Shown here one piece after another: positions 42,380-51,542 of a DNA stretch of 64,000 nucleotides (position 1 is its first letter; each line of letters begins with the position of its first letter). A model generated the notes under the pieces. It was not told the origin of the DNA. It searched no databases and was given only the letters and a program-made list of their open reading frames with translations. The position numbers and the translations under genes are program-made. The DNA comes from JAFGRU01 sp016934985 (GTDB lineage Bacteria > Desulfobacterota > Desulfuromonadia > Desulfuromonadales > JAAYDE01): NCBI GenBank assembly GCA_963665045.2, contig CAXXJQ010000009.1:682001-746000 (forward strand), read 5' to 3'.

Positions 42380-44266
42380 ATGGACATGAGTAAATATCAG
42401 GAGCTGTTTTTTTCCGAGTCCCGGGAACACCTCCAAACCCTGAACAGCCTTCTCCTTGAAATGGAAAAAAATGGCTTTGATGAGGAAAAAATGGGCCATC
42501 TGTTTCGTGCTGCCCATTCCATCAAAGGTATGGCATCGACCATGGGGTTCTCCCGCACGGCAAAATTGGCTCATCAGCTTGAAGAGTGGCTCTCCAGCTT
42601 GCGAAATAAAAAGGAGTTGGCCCCCCAGATGGCAGAGTGGCTCTTTGAAGGTTTTGGAGTTCTGGAAAGCCTGATCGATGATCTGGAGAACAAGCGGGAA
42701 GAACGGGAAATCGATTTTTTCCTCAAAAAATTTGCGGGCCAGAAAACCGCCCAATCAACAGCAACCTTGCGAAAAAACGCCTTGCAGCAAGAACGGCCCG
42801 CGAAACCTGCCCCCCCCCTGCAAACCATTACTCTCCACATTGACCTTGACAAAGGCATCCAATCATCCGCAAAAACTGTTGAATCGATTTCCATCAAATT
42901 GACCTCCGCCGGAGAATTAACGGATACCCGTTTTATTGGCAAAGCAAATGGATGCTGTTTAGAGATTCAGATAAAGACTACCCTTTCTCCCGATGTGCTG
43001 CGCAAAATCCTGGGAAATATTCCCGGGGTTGAAAAAGTGGCCTTCCCCTTTGCCCTTTCAGGGCAGGAACCCCAGGCCAAGGCCCCGGCTCCGCTACCCA
43101 AATCCGTTCGCATGTCCACCGACGTGCTTGATTATCTCAACAATATCACCGGAGAATTGATTACCACCCGCCATCGCCTTGAAGCTTCTTGCGCAGGCAA
43201 AAAAGATGAAGCCATGGAGGAATGTCTGACAGGACTGAGCCGACAGATAGGGGAGCTTCAGCATCATGTCCGAAAAATCCGCATGATGCCCCTGGAACAC
43301 ATCACAGCCTCTTTGCCTCGTTTTGTCCGGGATTTGAGCCGCGAAACCGGAAAAGATATCCAGCTTGAAACGGCCGGGGAAAATATCGAACTCGACCGTT
43401 CCGTACTGGAGGCTCTCGCCGATCCTATGCTCCATCTGATCCGTAATGCTGTCGATCACGGAATCGAAAAAGAAGGAAAGGTCTCAATCTCAGCTGTCCG
43501 GGAGCAGGATCTTGTCGTCCTTAGAATCAAAGACAACGGCAAGGGAATTGATGTTGAAGAAATTCGGGACAAGGCCGTCCGGCTGGGACTGGCCACCAAT
43601 AGCCAATTGGAAAAATTTAAGCACCAGGACATTTTGCAATTGATCTGTCATCCGGGCTTTTCCACTGCACAGAAAATTACCAAAGTTTCCGGCCGCGGGG
43701 TAGGCATGGATATCGTCAAATCGGCGGTCAACCAACTCGGCGGCAGTCTGGTTATCCAATCGGCAGCGGGACAAGGCACTGAGATGATTCTCAAAATCCC
43801 GCTTCATGTGGCGATTATCCATATCCTTCTTGTTGAAGCCGGAGGGCAAAAAGTCGGTATTCCCATCACCCAGGTTTACAACACCATGGAGGTCCGCTAT
43901 GCGGAACTGTGGGGAAATGGTGAAAATCCGACCGTCGACCTGACGCCGCCCAGCCGCGCTGAAGAAGACGAGGAAAAAGCGATCACCCCCGTTGTTTTTC
44001 TTGGAGAACTGCTTACCTTTCAAAAACCGCAAGCACAAAATAGCGTTTCCTTGGTTATCACAGAATGCGGTGGCCGCAAGATCGGTATCGGTGTTGACAA
44101 ACTGATCGGGAAAAAAGAGGTCTTTGCCAAAAACCTGGAAGCCCCCCTGCGCGAGATCAAAGGCCTCGGTAGTGCCACTATTCTGGGGGATGGCCGCATT
44201 TTTTTCATTCTCGATATTCAAAGCCTGCTGCAGCGCCACCCCCTTCCCGGTGTTGTTTCTTTTTGA
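42380..44266 (+). CDS. cheA: CheA-type chemosensory histidine kinase
   Basis: This 628-residue kinase has the P1 HPt domain with phospho-acceptor His in FRAAHSIKGMASTMGF (about residue 48). A linker region of 120-240 follows that does not look like a normal P2 CheY-binding domain. Next come dimerisation P3 (TGELITTRHRLEASC, then LQHHVRKIRMMPLEHI), catalytic P4 (LIRNAVDHGIE, IKDNGKGID, GRGVGMDIVKSAV) and a C-terminal CheW-like P5 (AIIHILLVEAGGQKVGIPI). No CheY, CheR or CheB gene is near, so its target regulator must be encoded elsewhere. Confidence 0.9.
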   Translation: MDMSKYQELFFSESREHLQTLNSLLLEMEKNGFDEEKMGHLFRAAHSIKGMASTMGFSRTAKLAHQLEEWLSSLRNKKELAPQMAEWLFEGFGVLESLIDDLENKREEREIDFFLKKFAGQKTAQSTATLRKNALQQERPAKPAPPLQTITLHIDLDKGIQSSAKTVESISIKLTSAGELTDTRFIGKANGCCLEIQIKTTLSPDVLRKILGNIPGVEKVAFPFALSGQEPQAKAPAPLPKSVRMSTDVLDYLNNITGELITTRHRLEASCAGKKDEAMEECLTGLSRQIGELQHHVRKIRMMPLEHITASLPRFVRDLSRETGKDIQLETAGENIELDRSVLEALADPMLHLIRNAVDHGIEKEGKVSISAVREQDLVVLRIKDNGKGIDVEEIRDKAVRLGLATNSQLEKFKHQDILQLICHPGFSTAQKITKVSGRGVGMDIVKSAVNQLGGSLVIQSAAGQGTEMILKIPLHVAIIHILLVEAGGQKVGIPITQVYNTMEVRYAELWGNGENPTVDLTPPSRAEEDEEKAITPVVFLGELLTFQKPQAQNSVSLVITECGGRKIGIGVDKLIGKKEVFAKNLEAPLREIKGLGSATILGDGRIFFILDIQSLLQRHPLPGVVSF

Positions 44267-44395
44267 TTTTCCAACCAGCTTTTTTGTACGCTCAACCCTG
44301 CTTTACAGTTTTTTTCTTGCATTTCCTCCCCTAAACTCCTGAAAATTGATCATTACTTCGTTCTTACCAGGAAAATTACTATTCAGGAGTTTTTC

Positions 44396-45166
44396 ATGTT
44401 TCGTTTTTGGATATGGATTTGCTTTTTCATTCTGTTTATCCCCCAAGGGCTATTTGCTTCGGAAACAGACAAAAGCACCTTGAAAAAGGTGGTCAATGCC
44501 CTCGAGAGTCCGTTCAGGGGGGGCGCGAATTCCCTGCCGGCGATCTCCGACTTCAGCTTCACATTCATTCAGGATTCAGAGGTTGCTTCTCTTAATCAGC
44601 ACCAGCAAGCCAGGGGTGAGGCGCAGTTCAAATTTTTACCCGCTTCGGAAAAGAAACGAGTATCGCCTCTTTTCCGTTGGGAATACAGCGAGCCGGACAA
44701 ACAGCTGATTGTTTCCGACGGACGGGAAGTCTGGTTCTACGTTCCCGATAACCAGCAGGCTATCCGTTCGGAAGCGAAAGAGGCCTTATCCCCGGAGAAA
44801 GGCAACAATCCCCTGCTTTTTCTGACCAACCTCGGAGAATTGTCGCGTTTCTTTGAAATTCGCTGGTTTGGGGCTCAACCGGAAAAAGCCGAAGAATATT
44901 TTTTGGAACTCATGCCCCTGGGGAAAAGCCCCCTGATCAAAACTATCGTTCTAAGCATTCCTCAAACAACGCTCCTCCCCAACAAGAAGGACCAGCCGGT
45001 GTTTCCCATCAGTTCCCTGCTGTTGACCAATGTCAACAATGATCGGACACATATCAGGATTACCGAGGCACAAGTCAACCAGAAGCCGGAGGACAATGTA
45101 TTCAGGTTCTCACCGCCACCGGGAACGGAGATCCTGACACCCGAGGATGTACAGCAAGCCTTTTAG
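44396..45166 (+). CDS. lolA: outer-membrane lipoprotein carrier protein LolA
   Basis: The 256-residue precursor has a signal peptide (residues 1-22, ending GLFAS). The LolA fold includes LPAISDFSFTFIQDSEVAS, FRWEYSEPDKQLIVSDGREVWFYVPD and the later beta strands (FFEIRWFGAQPEKAEEYFLEL, TILLTNVNNDRTHI-like). LolA carries lipoproteins through the periplasm from LolCDE to LolB. It is a little longer than usual because of an N-terminal loop. AGGAG is placed 6 bases before the ATG. Confidence 0.85.
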   Translation: MFRFWIWICFFILFIPQGLFASETDKSTLKKVVNALESPFRGGANSLPAISDFSFTFIQDSEVASLNQHQQARGEAQFKFLPASEKKRVSPLFRWEYSEPDKQLIVSDGREVWFYVPDNQQAIRSEAKEALSPEKGNNPLLFLTNLGELSRFFEIRWFGAQPEKAEEYFLELMPLGKSPLIKTIVLSIPQTTLLPNKKDQPVFPISSLLLTNVNNDRTHIRITEAQVNQKPEDNVFRFSPPPGTEILTPEDVQQAF

Positions 45167-45461
45167 CAGAAAGTTTAAATATTCCACCTGTTTCCTGATC
45201 TGAGTGGCGCGATTCTTTAAAAAACCGTATTCGCATGCCTTTCACAGAAATCCGCGCTCTAACCTTTTCCGAAAGCCAAAATTGAGCTTTCACTGCCCCG
45301 TTAGACAACAGGTTGTTTTGTTTAGCCTTTTTTTTGTGATTGTATTATGTTATAGGCACTCTTCACGAGCCTCTCTCGGAAAGAGCGACGCTTTCGGCAA
45401 AAGTTGTTCAGCTAAAAAAACGAGTAGTCTATTTTTTTATTGCTAACCCGGAAGGAAACCT

Positions 45462-46799
45462 TTGCGAAAATCAAAAGTTTGTCTCATCAGCCTCGGTTGC
45501 CCCAAAAATCTGGTCGATTCCGAAGTCATGCTCGGTCATCTTCCCGCAGACAGGTATGAAATTGTAACCGATGAGAAACAGGCCCATATCATCATAGTCA
45601 ACACCTGCGCTTTCATCAAGGAAGCCAAAGAAGAGTCGGTGGAAACCATCCTCGAAGCGGCGGAATATAAAAATTCCGGCAAGTGCCGCCTGCTGGTGGT
45701 GACCGGCTGCCTTTCCCAGCGCTATGCCGCCGAACTGGTTCGGGAGCTGCCTGAAGTCGACATTATTATCGGCACCAACGACGGCCCCCAGATTGCCAAG
45801 CTTCTTGAGCAACACCAGGCGAGCGGAGAAAAGCTGAAAGCCTTGGGGGAACCTGTTTTTCTCTATGATCATCAAACACCCCGGGTAAAATCCTCGCCCC
45901 ATTACTCGGCCTACGTCAAAATTTCCGAAGGCTGCATCAACCACTGTTCTTATTGCGTGATTCCCAAGCTGCGTGGCACGCTGCGCTCCCGAAGCATCGC
46001 CTCGGTTGTCGAGGAAGTAGAAAACCTGACTCGCAATGGAGTTAAAGAGATCAACCTTATCGGTCAGGACACCACCGCTTTTGGCAAGGATGATGGCAAA
46101 CAGAACCTCGAAACACTGCTGCGCGAACTGGTTAAAATCAAGGAGCTGCACTGGTTGCGACTTCTCTACACCCACCCGGCCGGCATTAGCGACGAGCTCA
46201 TCGAGGTGGTAGCTGCGGAGGAAAAAATCTGCAAATATCTTGACATCCCTCTGCAGCATATTGACGACCACATCCTGGAGCAGATGAACCGGGGGATAAA
46301 CCAACGCCAAATCCGCGCCCTGCTCACAAAAATCCGCCGGCACATCCCTGAGGTTATTCTCAGGACCTCTTTTATCGTCGGATTCCCCGGTGAAACAGAA
46401 GAGCAGTCCAGCGAGCTTTTGAACTTCGTCAAGGAAGGTTTTTTTGACCGCGTCGGGGTTTTCAAATACTCGCGCGAAGAAGGGACCCCTGCAGGGAATA
46501 TGGAAAATCAGATACCACCACGGGTGAAAAAAAACCGTCAGGAAAAGCTGATGAAAGCGCAGAAAAGGGTCTCCTTCAAAAAAAACCGCTCTCTCATCGG
46601 CCGTATCGAACCTGCCCTGGTGGAAGGGTTCAGCGAAGAGACCGAGCTTCTTCTCAAAGGGCGAAGTATAGGCCAGGCGCCGGATATCGACGGCCAGGTC
46701 TACATTACCTCCGGCCAGGCCCAGGTCGGCGACATCGTCAATCTTAAGATAACCGACTCCTCCGACTATGATCTCATCGGGGAGATTGTCGAGGAATAG
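45462..46799 (+). CDS. rimO: ribosomal protein S12 methylthiotransferase RimO
   Basis: This 445-residue radical SAM enzyme adds a methylthio group to Asp89 of ribosomal protein S12. The N-terminal cluster domain opens KVCLISLGCPKNLVDSEVM, with Cys residues in NTCAF and TGCLSQRY. The radical SAM motif is CINHCSYCVIP (CxxxCxxC), and the C-terminal TRAM domain runs from KGRSIGQAPDIDGQVYIT. The N-terminal SLGCPKNLVD distinguishes RimO from MiaB. The start is TTG at 45462 with GGAAGGAA upstream. The next gene starts on its stop codon. Confidence 0.95.
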   Translation: MRKSKVCLISLGCPKNLVDSEVMLGHLPADRYEIVTDEKQAHIIIVNTCAFIKEAKEESVETILEAAEYKNSGKCRLLVVTGCLSQRYAAELVRELPEVDIIIGTNDGPQIAKLLEQHQASGEKLKALGEPVFLYDHQTPRVKSSPHYSAYVKISEGCINHCSYCVIPKLRGTLRSRSIASVVEEVENLTRNGVKEINLIGQDTTAFGKDDGKQNLETLLRELVKIKELHWLRLLYTHPAGISDELIEVVAAEEKICKYLDIPLQHIDDHILEQMNRGINQRQIRALLTKIRRHIPEVILRTSFIVGFPGETEEQSSELLNFVKEGFFDRVGVFKYSREEGTPAGNMENQIPPRVKKNRQEKLMKAQKRVSFKKNRSLIGRIEPALVEGFSEETELLLKGRSIGQAPDIDGQVYITSGQAQVGDIVNLKITDSSDYDLIGEIVEE

Positions 46800-47800
46800 T
46801 GCTCCCTTTTAATCGTCCCATCATCGTTTTTCTGTTTCTTATCGTCCTGGCAATCATCGGCCTCAGACAGTGCCCTTTCGAAAAACCGGAAGTCGTCCAG
46901 AAAAGCCAGATAATAATGGACACGGTTGTCCAGATCACCGCTTTCGGCGAAGAGGGCTCCCGGACAACGGCAGCGGTAAACGCCGCTTTCGGGGAAATGA
47001 AACGGATTGAGGCTTTAACCAGTTTCTACATGGAAGGAAGTGATCTGCAACGTCTGGCGGTTGCCGGCAGCGCGGAAGTTTCTCCCGAGGTTGCCGGTAT
47101 TATCTCCTTGGGACTGGAGGTGGCCCGTGCCAGCGGGGGGGCGTTCGACATGACCCTCGGTAATCTTAAATCCCTGTGGGGGATTGAAACTGACCAGCCA
47201 CGGGTCCCGGGAGTGGAAGAAATCCGCGAGGCCCTCAAAGGGACCGGCCCCGACGCCCTGAAAGTCGATGGTCTCCGCGTGGAAAAGAAAAGCGCTGCAA
47301 CGACCGTGGACCTGGGCGGTATTGCCAAGGGTTTTGCCATCGACCGGGCCGTTGACATCCTGGCGGGAAACGGTATCAAACATGCGGCAGTCAATGCTGG
47401 CGGCGATATCCGTCTTCTGGGTGACCGTAAGGGGAAGCCCTGGCGCATTGCCATTCAGGATCCCCGCCACAGCAGCCGTTTCGCAGCAAAACTTTTTCTC
47501 AAAGATGTAGCGGTGGTCACCTCCGGTGATTATGAGCGTTTCTTCGAGAAAGACGGTGTCCGTTACCATCACCTTTTCGATCCGCGCACCGGCTACCCCT
47601 CGCAGGCGAGCCGCAGCGTCACCGTCCTGGCCGAAAATGCCACCCTGGCCGATGCCCTGGCCACCGCCGCTTTCGTCCTCGGGCCGGAAAAAGGCCTTGA
47701 TCTTCTGAAAAAATTTCCCTCCGCCGCCGGGCTGATTATTGGAGCAGATGGAAAAAACCACACCACACCCGGTTTTGACAAGGTTGTGGAATGGCAGTAA
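46799..47800 (+). CDS. apbE: FAD:protein FMN transferase, ApbE family
   Basis: The 333-residue membrane-anchored or lipoprotein-like enzyme has an N-terminal membrane segment (FLFLIVLAIIGLRQC). ApbE motifs are VDLGGIAKGFAIDRAVDIL, AAVNAGGDIRLLG, and HLFDPRTGYPS with SGDYERFF and TLADALATAAFVLG around the FAD/Mg site. It covalently attaches FMN to threonine of Rnf/Nqr-type or other flavoproteins outside the cytoplasmic membrane. GTG at 46799 overlaps the rimO stop (TAGTG). NusG-II and Gx-family genes follow in the same operon. Confidence 0.92.
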   Translation: MLPFNRPIIVFLFLIVLAIIGLRQCPFEKPEVVQKSQIIMDTVVQITAFGEEGSRTTAAVNAAFGEMKRIEALTSFYMEGSDLQRLAVAGSAEVSPEVAGIISLGLEVARASGGAFDMTLGNLKSLWGIETDQPRVPGVEEIREALKGTGPDALKVDGLRVEKKSAATTVDLGGIAKGFAIDRAVDILAGNGIKHAAVNAGGDIRLLGDRKGKPWRIAIQDPRHSSRFAAKLFLKDVAVVTSGDYERFFEKDGVRYHHLFDPRTGYPSQASRSVTVLAENATLADALATAAFVLGPEKGLDLLKKFPSAAGLIIGADGKNHTTPGFDKVVEWQ

Positions 47801-48186
47801 AAAGCCTGTTTTCACGCATGACGTTCCTTGACTGGCTCATCGTCCTGTCTTTGCTTGCAGGAGTGGGCTTTTCTTTTTTTTTCGCCGGCCAGAAAAAAGA
47901 AGGCAACCTGGTGATCGTCGAACAGCATGGGAAAGTTATTTTTTCGGCCCCTCTCGACAGGGACAGGGAGGAAGTCTTTACCGGACCGGTGGGCGAAACG
48001 CTCATGGTAATCCTTGATCACGAGGTCTATATCGGGCGTTCCGACTGCCCCCGGAAGATCTGCATGGCCATGGGGCATATTCACCGCAACGGGGAGGTCA
48101 TTGCCTGTGTTCCCAACCAGATCCTGATTCGAATTTCCGGAGAGGAAAAAGGAGATGACCCAGAATACGACATCCTCAGCCGTTGA
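47791..48186 (+). CDS. NusG domain II-containing membrane protein
   Basis: The 131-residue protein has one membrane helix (about residues 12-33) and then an extracytoplasmic domain of the NusG-II type. That domain shows ILDHEVYIGRSDCPRKICMAMGHIHRNGEVIACVPNQILI, with a pair of cysteines that could make a disulphide. It overlaps the apbE end by 10 bases. The same triple (ApbE, NusG-II, Gx) recurs in gene clusters with FMN-binding electron carriers, so it is probably an assembly or accessory protein for an extracellular flavin system. Confidence 0.85.
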   Translation: MAVKSLFSRMTFLDWLIVLSLLAGVGFSFFFAGQKKEGNLVIVEQHGKVIFSAPLDRDREEVFTGPVGETLMVILDHEVYIGRSDCPRKICMAMGHIHRNGEVIACVPNQILIRISGEEKGDDPEYDILSR

Positions 48187-48736
48187 TCCTGTTGAGCTTG
48201 AGGCGATCCGCAGACAGATATTCCTCGCCCTCTTTATCGCCCTGGCTGTGGCCCTGCACACCCTGGAAGCACTTCTGCCTTCCCCGGTTCTCGGCCTGCG
48301 CCTCGGCTTTGCCAACATCCTGGCTTTAACGGCCCTGTTTCTCTACGGTGCAAGGGCCGCGTGGATCGTCATTCTTGCACGAATTTTCATCGGCTCCCTG
48401 CTTCTGGGCAACCTGTTTTCACCCGGCTTTCTTCTCTCCCTTTCCGGCGGACTGGTCGCCATGAGCATGATGAGCGGGGCAAAAACCCTGTGCGGACGTC
48501 TTATCAGCCCCATCGGGGTTTCAGTCCTCGGTGCCGTTGGACACATCGCCGGGCAGCTTCTTGTCGCCTGGCTTCTTCTGGTCCGCCATGGTGGGCTCTG
48601 GAACCTGTTCCCGGTTTTCGTGCTTTTTGCCATTGCCACCGGAATGGTGAACGGCTGGGCAACCGTGCTGTTGCTGGACACCCTGAAAAAGCATCCCCTT
48701 TTCACAGCCAAGGTTGACGGCCAGAACTTCCCGTAA
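48155..48736 (+). CDS. Gx transporter family membrane protein (Hpre_diP_synt_I)
   Basis: This 193-residue protein with five or six membrane helices has the pattern ALHTLEALLPSPVLGLRLGFANILALTALFLYG of the family, called Gx or heptaprenyl-diphosphate synthase component I. The latter name is historical. The fold resembles the S-component of ECF transporters, which take up small vitamins or flavins. It starts inside the NusG-II gene with AGGAAAAAGGAG upstream and is the last of the operon. Import of a flavin or quinone precursor for the ApbE-dependent system is conjecture. Confidence 0.82.
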   Translation: MTQNTTSSAVDPVELEAIRRQIFLALFIALAVALHTLEALLPSPVLGLRLGFANILALTALFLYGARAAWIVILARIFIGSLLLGNLFSPGFLLSLSGGLVAMSMMSGAKTLCGRLISPIGVSVLGAVGHIAGQLLVAWLLLVRHGGLWNLFPVFVLFAIATGMVNGWATVLLLDTLKKHPLFTAKVDGQNFP

Positions 48737-48752
48737 AACCTGCGGATCGTTT

Positions 48753-49631
48753 TCAGTCAAGTTTTTCGACCAATTTGAGGAGTTCGACTTTTCCGAAAGA
48801 ATAGTCTTTTTTACAAAATTCGCACGTGACTTTGGCGCCGTTCTGCTCCTCCACCAGCTTCCTCAGTTCTTCCTGGCCCAGTGAGGCAAGAATGTTGAGG
48901 GTTTGGCGTCTGCCACAGGTACAGCGAAAGACTACGTCCGTGGAACCTTGAACGGTGAAGGGGATTTCGCCAAAGATGGTTTTGAGGATGCTTTCCGGGC
49001 TGGTCGCCCCTTTTGCAAGCAGGGAGGTCAGCGAAGGAAGCGCCCTCAGGTTGTTTTCGAGTTTTTCCAGTATGGTTTCGTCGCTTTCTGGAAGAGCCTG
49101 GATGAGGAAACCTCCGGCACTGGCAACCTCACCCTGTTCCCCCAGGGCAACACCCAGCCCCACGCTCGAAGGGGTCTGTTCCGAGACCGCAAAATAATAG
49201 GCCAGATCCTCACCTATTTCGCTGGTCTGGAGCTGGACCATGCCGCGATAGGGCTCCTTGAGGCCGAGGTCTTTGACAACATGGAGGAAACCCGCCCGCC
49301 CCACGGCATCGGCCACAGCGTATTTGTTCCAATCCGGAGCAAACCCGGTCAGAGGGACCTTGACCGAGGCCCGGACCTTCCCATGAGCATCGGTTTCAGC
49401 AAGCAATTTTTTTAGAGGGCCGCTCCCTTCGACGATCATGGCCAGACGCTGGTCATCTTTCAACAGGCTTCCGCATAAGGCCGCAGCCGTCACCAGTCGG
49501 CCCAGGGCGATAGTAGCGAGGGGATCGGTCTTTTGCCGCAGCCTGGTCTCCTCGACCAAATGTGTGGTAACGGCAAAACTGGCCCGCAAAGAACCGTCTT
49601 TTGAAAGGACCCTGACCAAGTGATCTCTCAT
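48753..49631 (-). CDS. hslO: redox-regulated chaperone Hsp33
   Basis: The 292-residue protein has the Hsp33 core (RLRQKTDPLATIALGRLVTA, GLKEPYRGMVQLQTSEIGEDLAYYF, GGFLIQALPESDE). The C-terminal redox switch has cysteines in FRCTCGRRQ and VTCEFCKKDY, which bind zinc when reduced and form disulphides under oxidative stress to unfold the linker and activate holding. GAGG lies 5 bases before the ATG. It is convergent with the apbE operon. Confidence 0.94.
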   Translation of the reverse strand: MRDHLVRVLSKDGSLRASFAVTTHLVEETRLRQKTDPLATIALGRLVTAAALCGSLLKDDQRLAMIVEGSGPLKKLLAETDAHGKVRASVKVPLTGFAPDWNKYAVADAVGRAGFLHVVKDLGLKEPYRGMVQLQTSEIGEDLAYYFAVSEQTPSSVGLGVALGEQGEVASAGGFLIQALPESDETILEKLENNLRALPSLTSLLAKGATSPESILKTIFGEIPFTVQGSTDVVFRCTCGRRQTLNILASLGQEELRKLVEEQNGAKVTCEFCKKDYSFGKVELLKLVEKLD

Positions 49632-49830
49632 ATCTGCCTCAAATAAAAAGCTCCATATTCAACACCGTTATCTACGAAATTACTGGTGCTGAACATTTAC
49701 AAAACAACCAGGGCACCGCTCGGCCCAGACCTTGCATTTTTTTAATAATGTGCTTTAAACTGAAAAGCGGCTAAGCTCAACCAAGCTAACCAAACCCGGT
49801 TTTTTTGACAAGTCATTTCAAGGGGGACAA

Positions 49831-50826
49831 ATGAAAATTATTCTGCCCGTTGCCGGCAAAGGGACCCGCCTGCGTCCACACACCCACACCAAAGCCAAAT
49901 CTCTTGTCCAGGTCGCCGGAAAAACGGTACTGGAGCACATCATCAACCGCCTGACCTGCCTAAAGCCTGATGAATTCATTTTTATCACCGATGAGAATGG
50001 TTATCAGATCGAAAAATTCATGTTCAAGAACTTCCCTGACCTCAAGTGTTCCTATACGGTTCAAAAAGAGCGTCTCGGGCCGGCACATGCGGTATGGATG
50101 GCAACCCCCTGCATTCACCCGGGAGATGATGTGCTCGTGGTTTTCAACGACACCATTTTTGTGACCGATCTGGAAAAAATTCCTGAATTGGCCCAGGACT
50201 GTGACGGCCTCATTTATTCCAGTGAGGTCGAAGACTATCAGCGCTTCGGGGTCAATGTACTGGAAAAAGGCTTTATTGTCGACATGGTGGAAAAACCGGA
50301 CAAACCCATATCCAGGCTGGCCCAGGTGGGGCTTTACTACATCAAGGACGGGGCCCGGTTCATGAAATCCATTGAAGAGGTCATCCATGCCGGAGAAGTT
50401 GTTAAAGGGGAATATTACCTGCCGGCAGTCTTCATGCGCATGATAGAAAATGGCCTTCGATTAAAGGCACCTGAAATCGACGAATGGCTCGACTGCGGGA
50501 AACCGGATTCCCTTTTGGAAACCAACCGCTTTCTCCTCAAGGAAAATGGCCATATAGAAGGCGAAATTCACAACTCGGTCATAATTGACCCGGTCCACAT
50601 TGGCCCTGGCACCGTAGTGCGCAACAGCGTCATCGGCCCGGATGTCTCCCTGGCCCCCAAATGTTTAATCGAGTCGTGTATTATTCGGGACAGTATCGTC
50701 AATGCCGGAGCCGAATTAAAAAACGTTCTTTTAAATCAGAGCCTGCTTGGTGAAGATGTCCGTCTGACAGGTAAGCTCGGGAAATTAAACGTTGGGGACC
50801 ATACGTTGATTGAAATGGATATATAA
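49831..50826 (+). CDS. sugar-phosphate nucleotidyltransferase with left-handed beta-helix end
   Basis: The 331-residue enzyme has the nucleotide-binding N-terminus KIILPVAGKGTRLRPHTHTKAKSLVQVAGK (GxGTRLxPxT type). The middle carries the sugar-site VFNDTIF and VDMVEKPDKP. The C-terminal hexapeptide repeats (IIDPVHIGPGTVVRNSVIGPDVSL, then SCIIRDSIVNAG) form a beta helix. It should make an NDP-sugar from NTP and a sugar 1-phosphate, dTDP-glucose or similar. AGGGGGAC precedes the ATG. It is a single gene, so the pathway is not clear. Confidence 0.88.
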   Translation: MKIILPVAGKGTRLRPHTHTKAKSLVQVAGKTVLEHIINRLTCLKPDEFIFITDENGYQIEKFMFKNFPDLKCSYTVQKERLGPAHAVWMATPCIHPGDDVLVVFNDTIFVTDLEKIPELAQDCDGLIYSSEVEDYQRFGVNVLEKGFIVDMVEKPDKPISRLAQVGLYYIKDGARFMKSIEEVIHAGEVVKGEYYLPAVFMRMIENGLRLKAPEIDEWLDCGKPDSLLETNRFLLKENGHIEGEIHNSVIIDPVHIGPGTVVRNSVIGPDVSLAPKCLIESCIIRDSIVNAGAELKNVLLNQSLLGEDVRLTGKLGKLNVGDHTLIEMDI

Positions 50827-50865
50827 ATCGTTTTTTTTCGGATAATCCCTCCTTTTTAAAATTCC

Positions 50866-50910
50866 AAGGCTATAATTTTATTATAGGAATGCAGTTATAG
50901 CCTTTCTTTT
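50866..50910 (+). terminator. AT-rich-stem terminator
   Basis: AAGGCTATAA (50866-50875) pairs with TTATAGCCTT (50895-50904) around a 19-base loop, followed by TCTTTTTT. It ends the nucleotidyltransferase transcript just before the PilZ gene, whose ribosome binding site (TTGAGGAAAT) follows at once. Confidence 0.7.
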
Positions 50911-50920
50911 TTGAGGAAAT

Positions 50921-51265
50921 ATGGACAACCTGCGATGGGGGAAAAGGTTCCCCACTGATTTAAAAGCCAGATTTGGAGTCGAAAGCTGTTCGGCAGGCGG
51001 CTCTATTGACGATTTGTCGGTCTTCGGATTTTTTTTACGAAGCAGTCGTTCTTATCCGCCATCAACGCTGCTAAGAATCGAAATCCGTGTCGAAGAGGGG
51101 CGGATCATTACTCTGGTGGGAAGCGTACAATGGAACCAGGAAAGAAAAAAATTTCTCTTCTGGGTTACCAAAGAGGCCGGCATGGGAATCAAAATAGAAC
51201 ATTTCCTTTCCGGCCAGGAAGAATACGATAACCTCTGTCAACAACTCTGCCGCACTGCTGCATAA
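50921..51265 (+). CDS. PilZ domain protein, probable c-di-GMP receptor
   Basis: The 114-residue protein is a lone PilZ domain. The RxxxR-like start is RWGKR at residues 5-9, followed by the D/NxSxxG motif (DDLSVFG, about residue 33) and the beta barrel strands (LLRIEIRVEEGRIITLVGSV, then GMGIKIEH). These are the residues that wrap c-di-GMP dimers. Its output partner is unknown; in related bacteria such proteins steer motility and pili. GAGG lies 6 bases upstream of the start. Confidence 0.85.
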   Translation: MDNLRWGKRFPTDLKARFGVESCSAGGSIDDLSVFGFFLRSSRSYPPSTLLRIEIRVEEGRIITLVGSVQWNQERKKFLFWVTKEAGMGIKIEHFLSGQEEYDNLCQQLCRTAA

Positions 51266-51542
51266 AACCAACGACAAATCCCATAAAGGCCACTTGGCCG
51301 GGCAGGTTAAGGACGCGAGACGGTGCTCCTGAACCGGCTCGGCTATTCAAATCTGCTTTCCCCTCTTCCCCATGGTAACTCCTGCCGTTTTTATCCAAAA
51401 TTTCGTCCTGGAAAATTGATAAAGACCATCTGAATGACAGGCGCGTCATTTCCTCCTCTCGGAGCCTGTCGAGTATATCCGTTTGACAGAGCTCAAGGTT
51501 TTCCACTAGAATTGGTGAAATTTAAAGACACAGGATGAAAAA

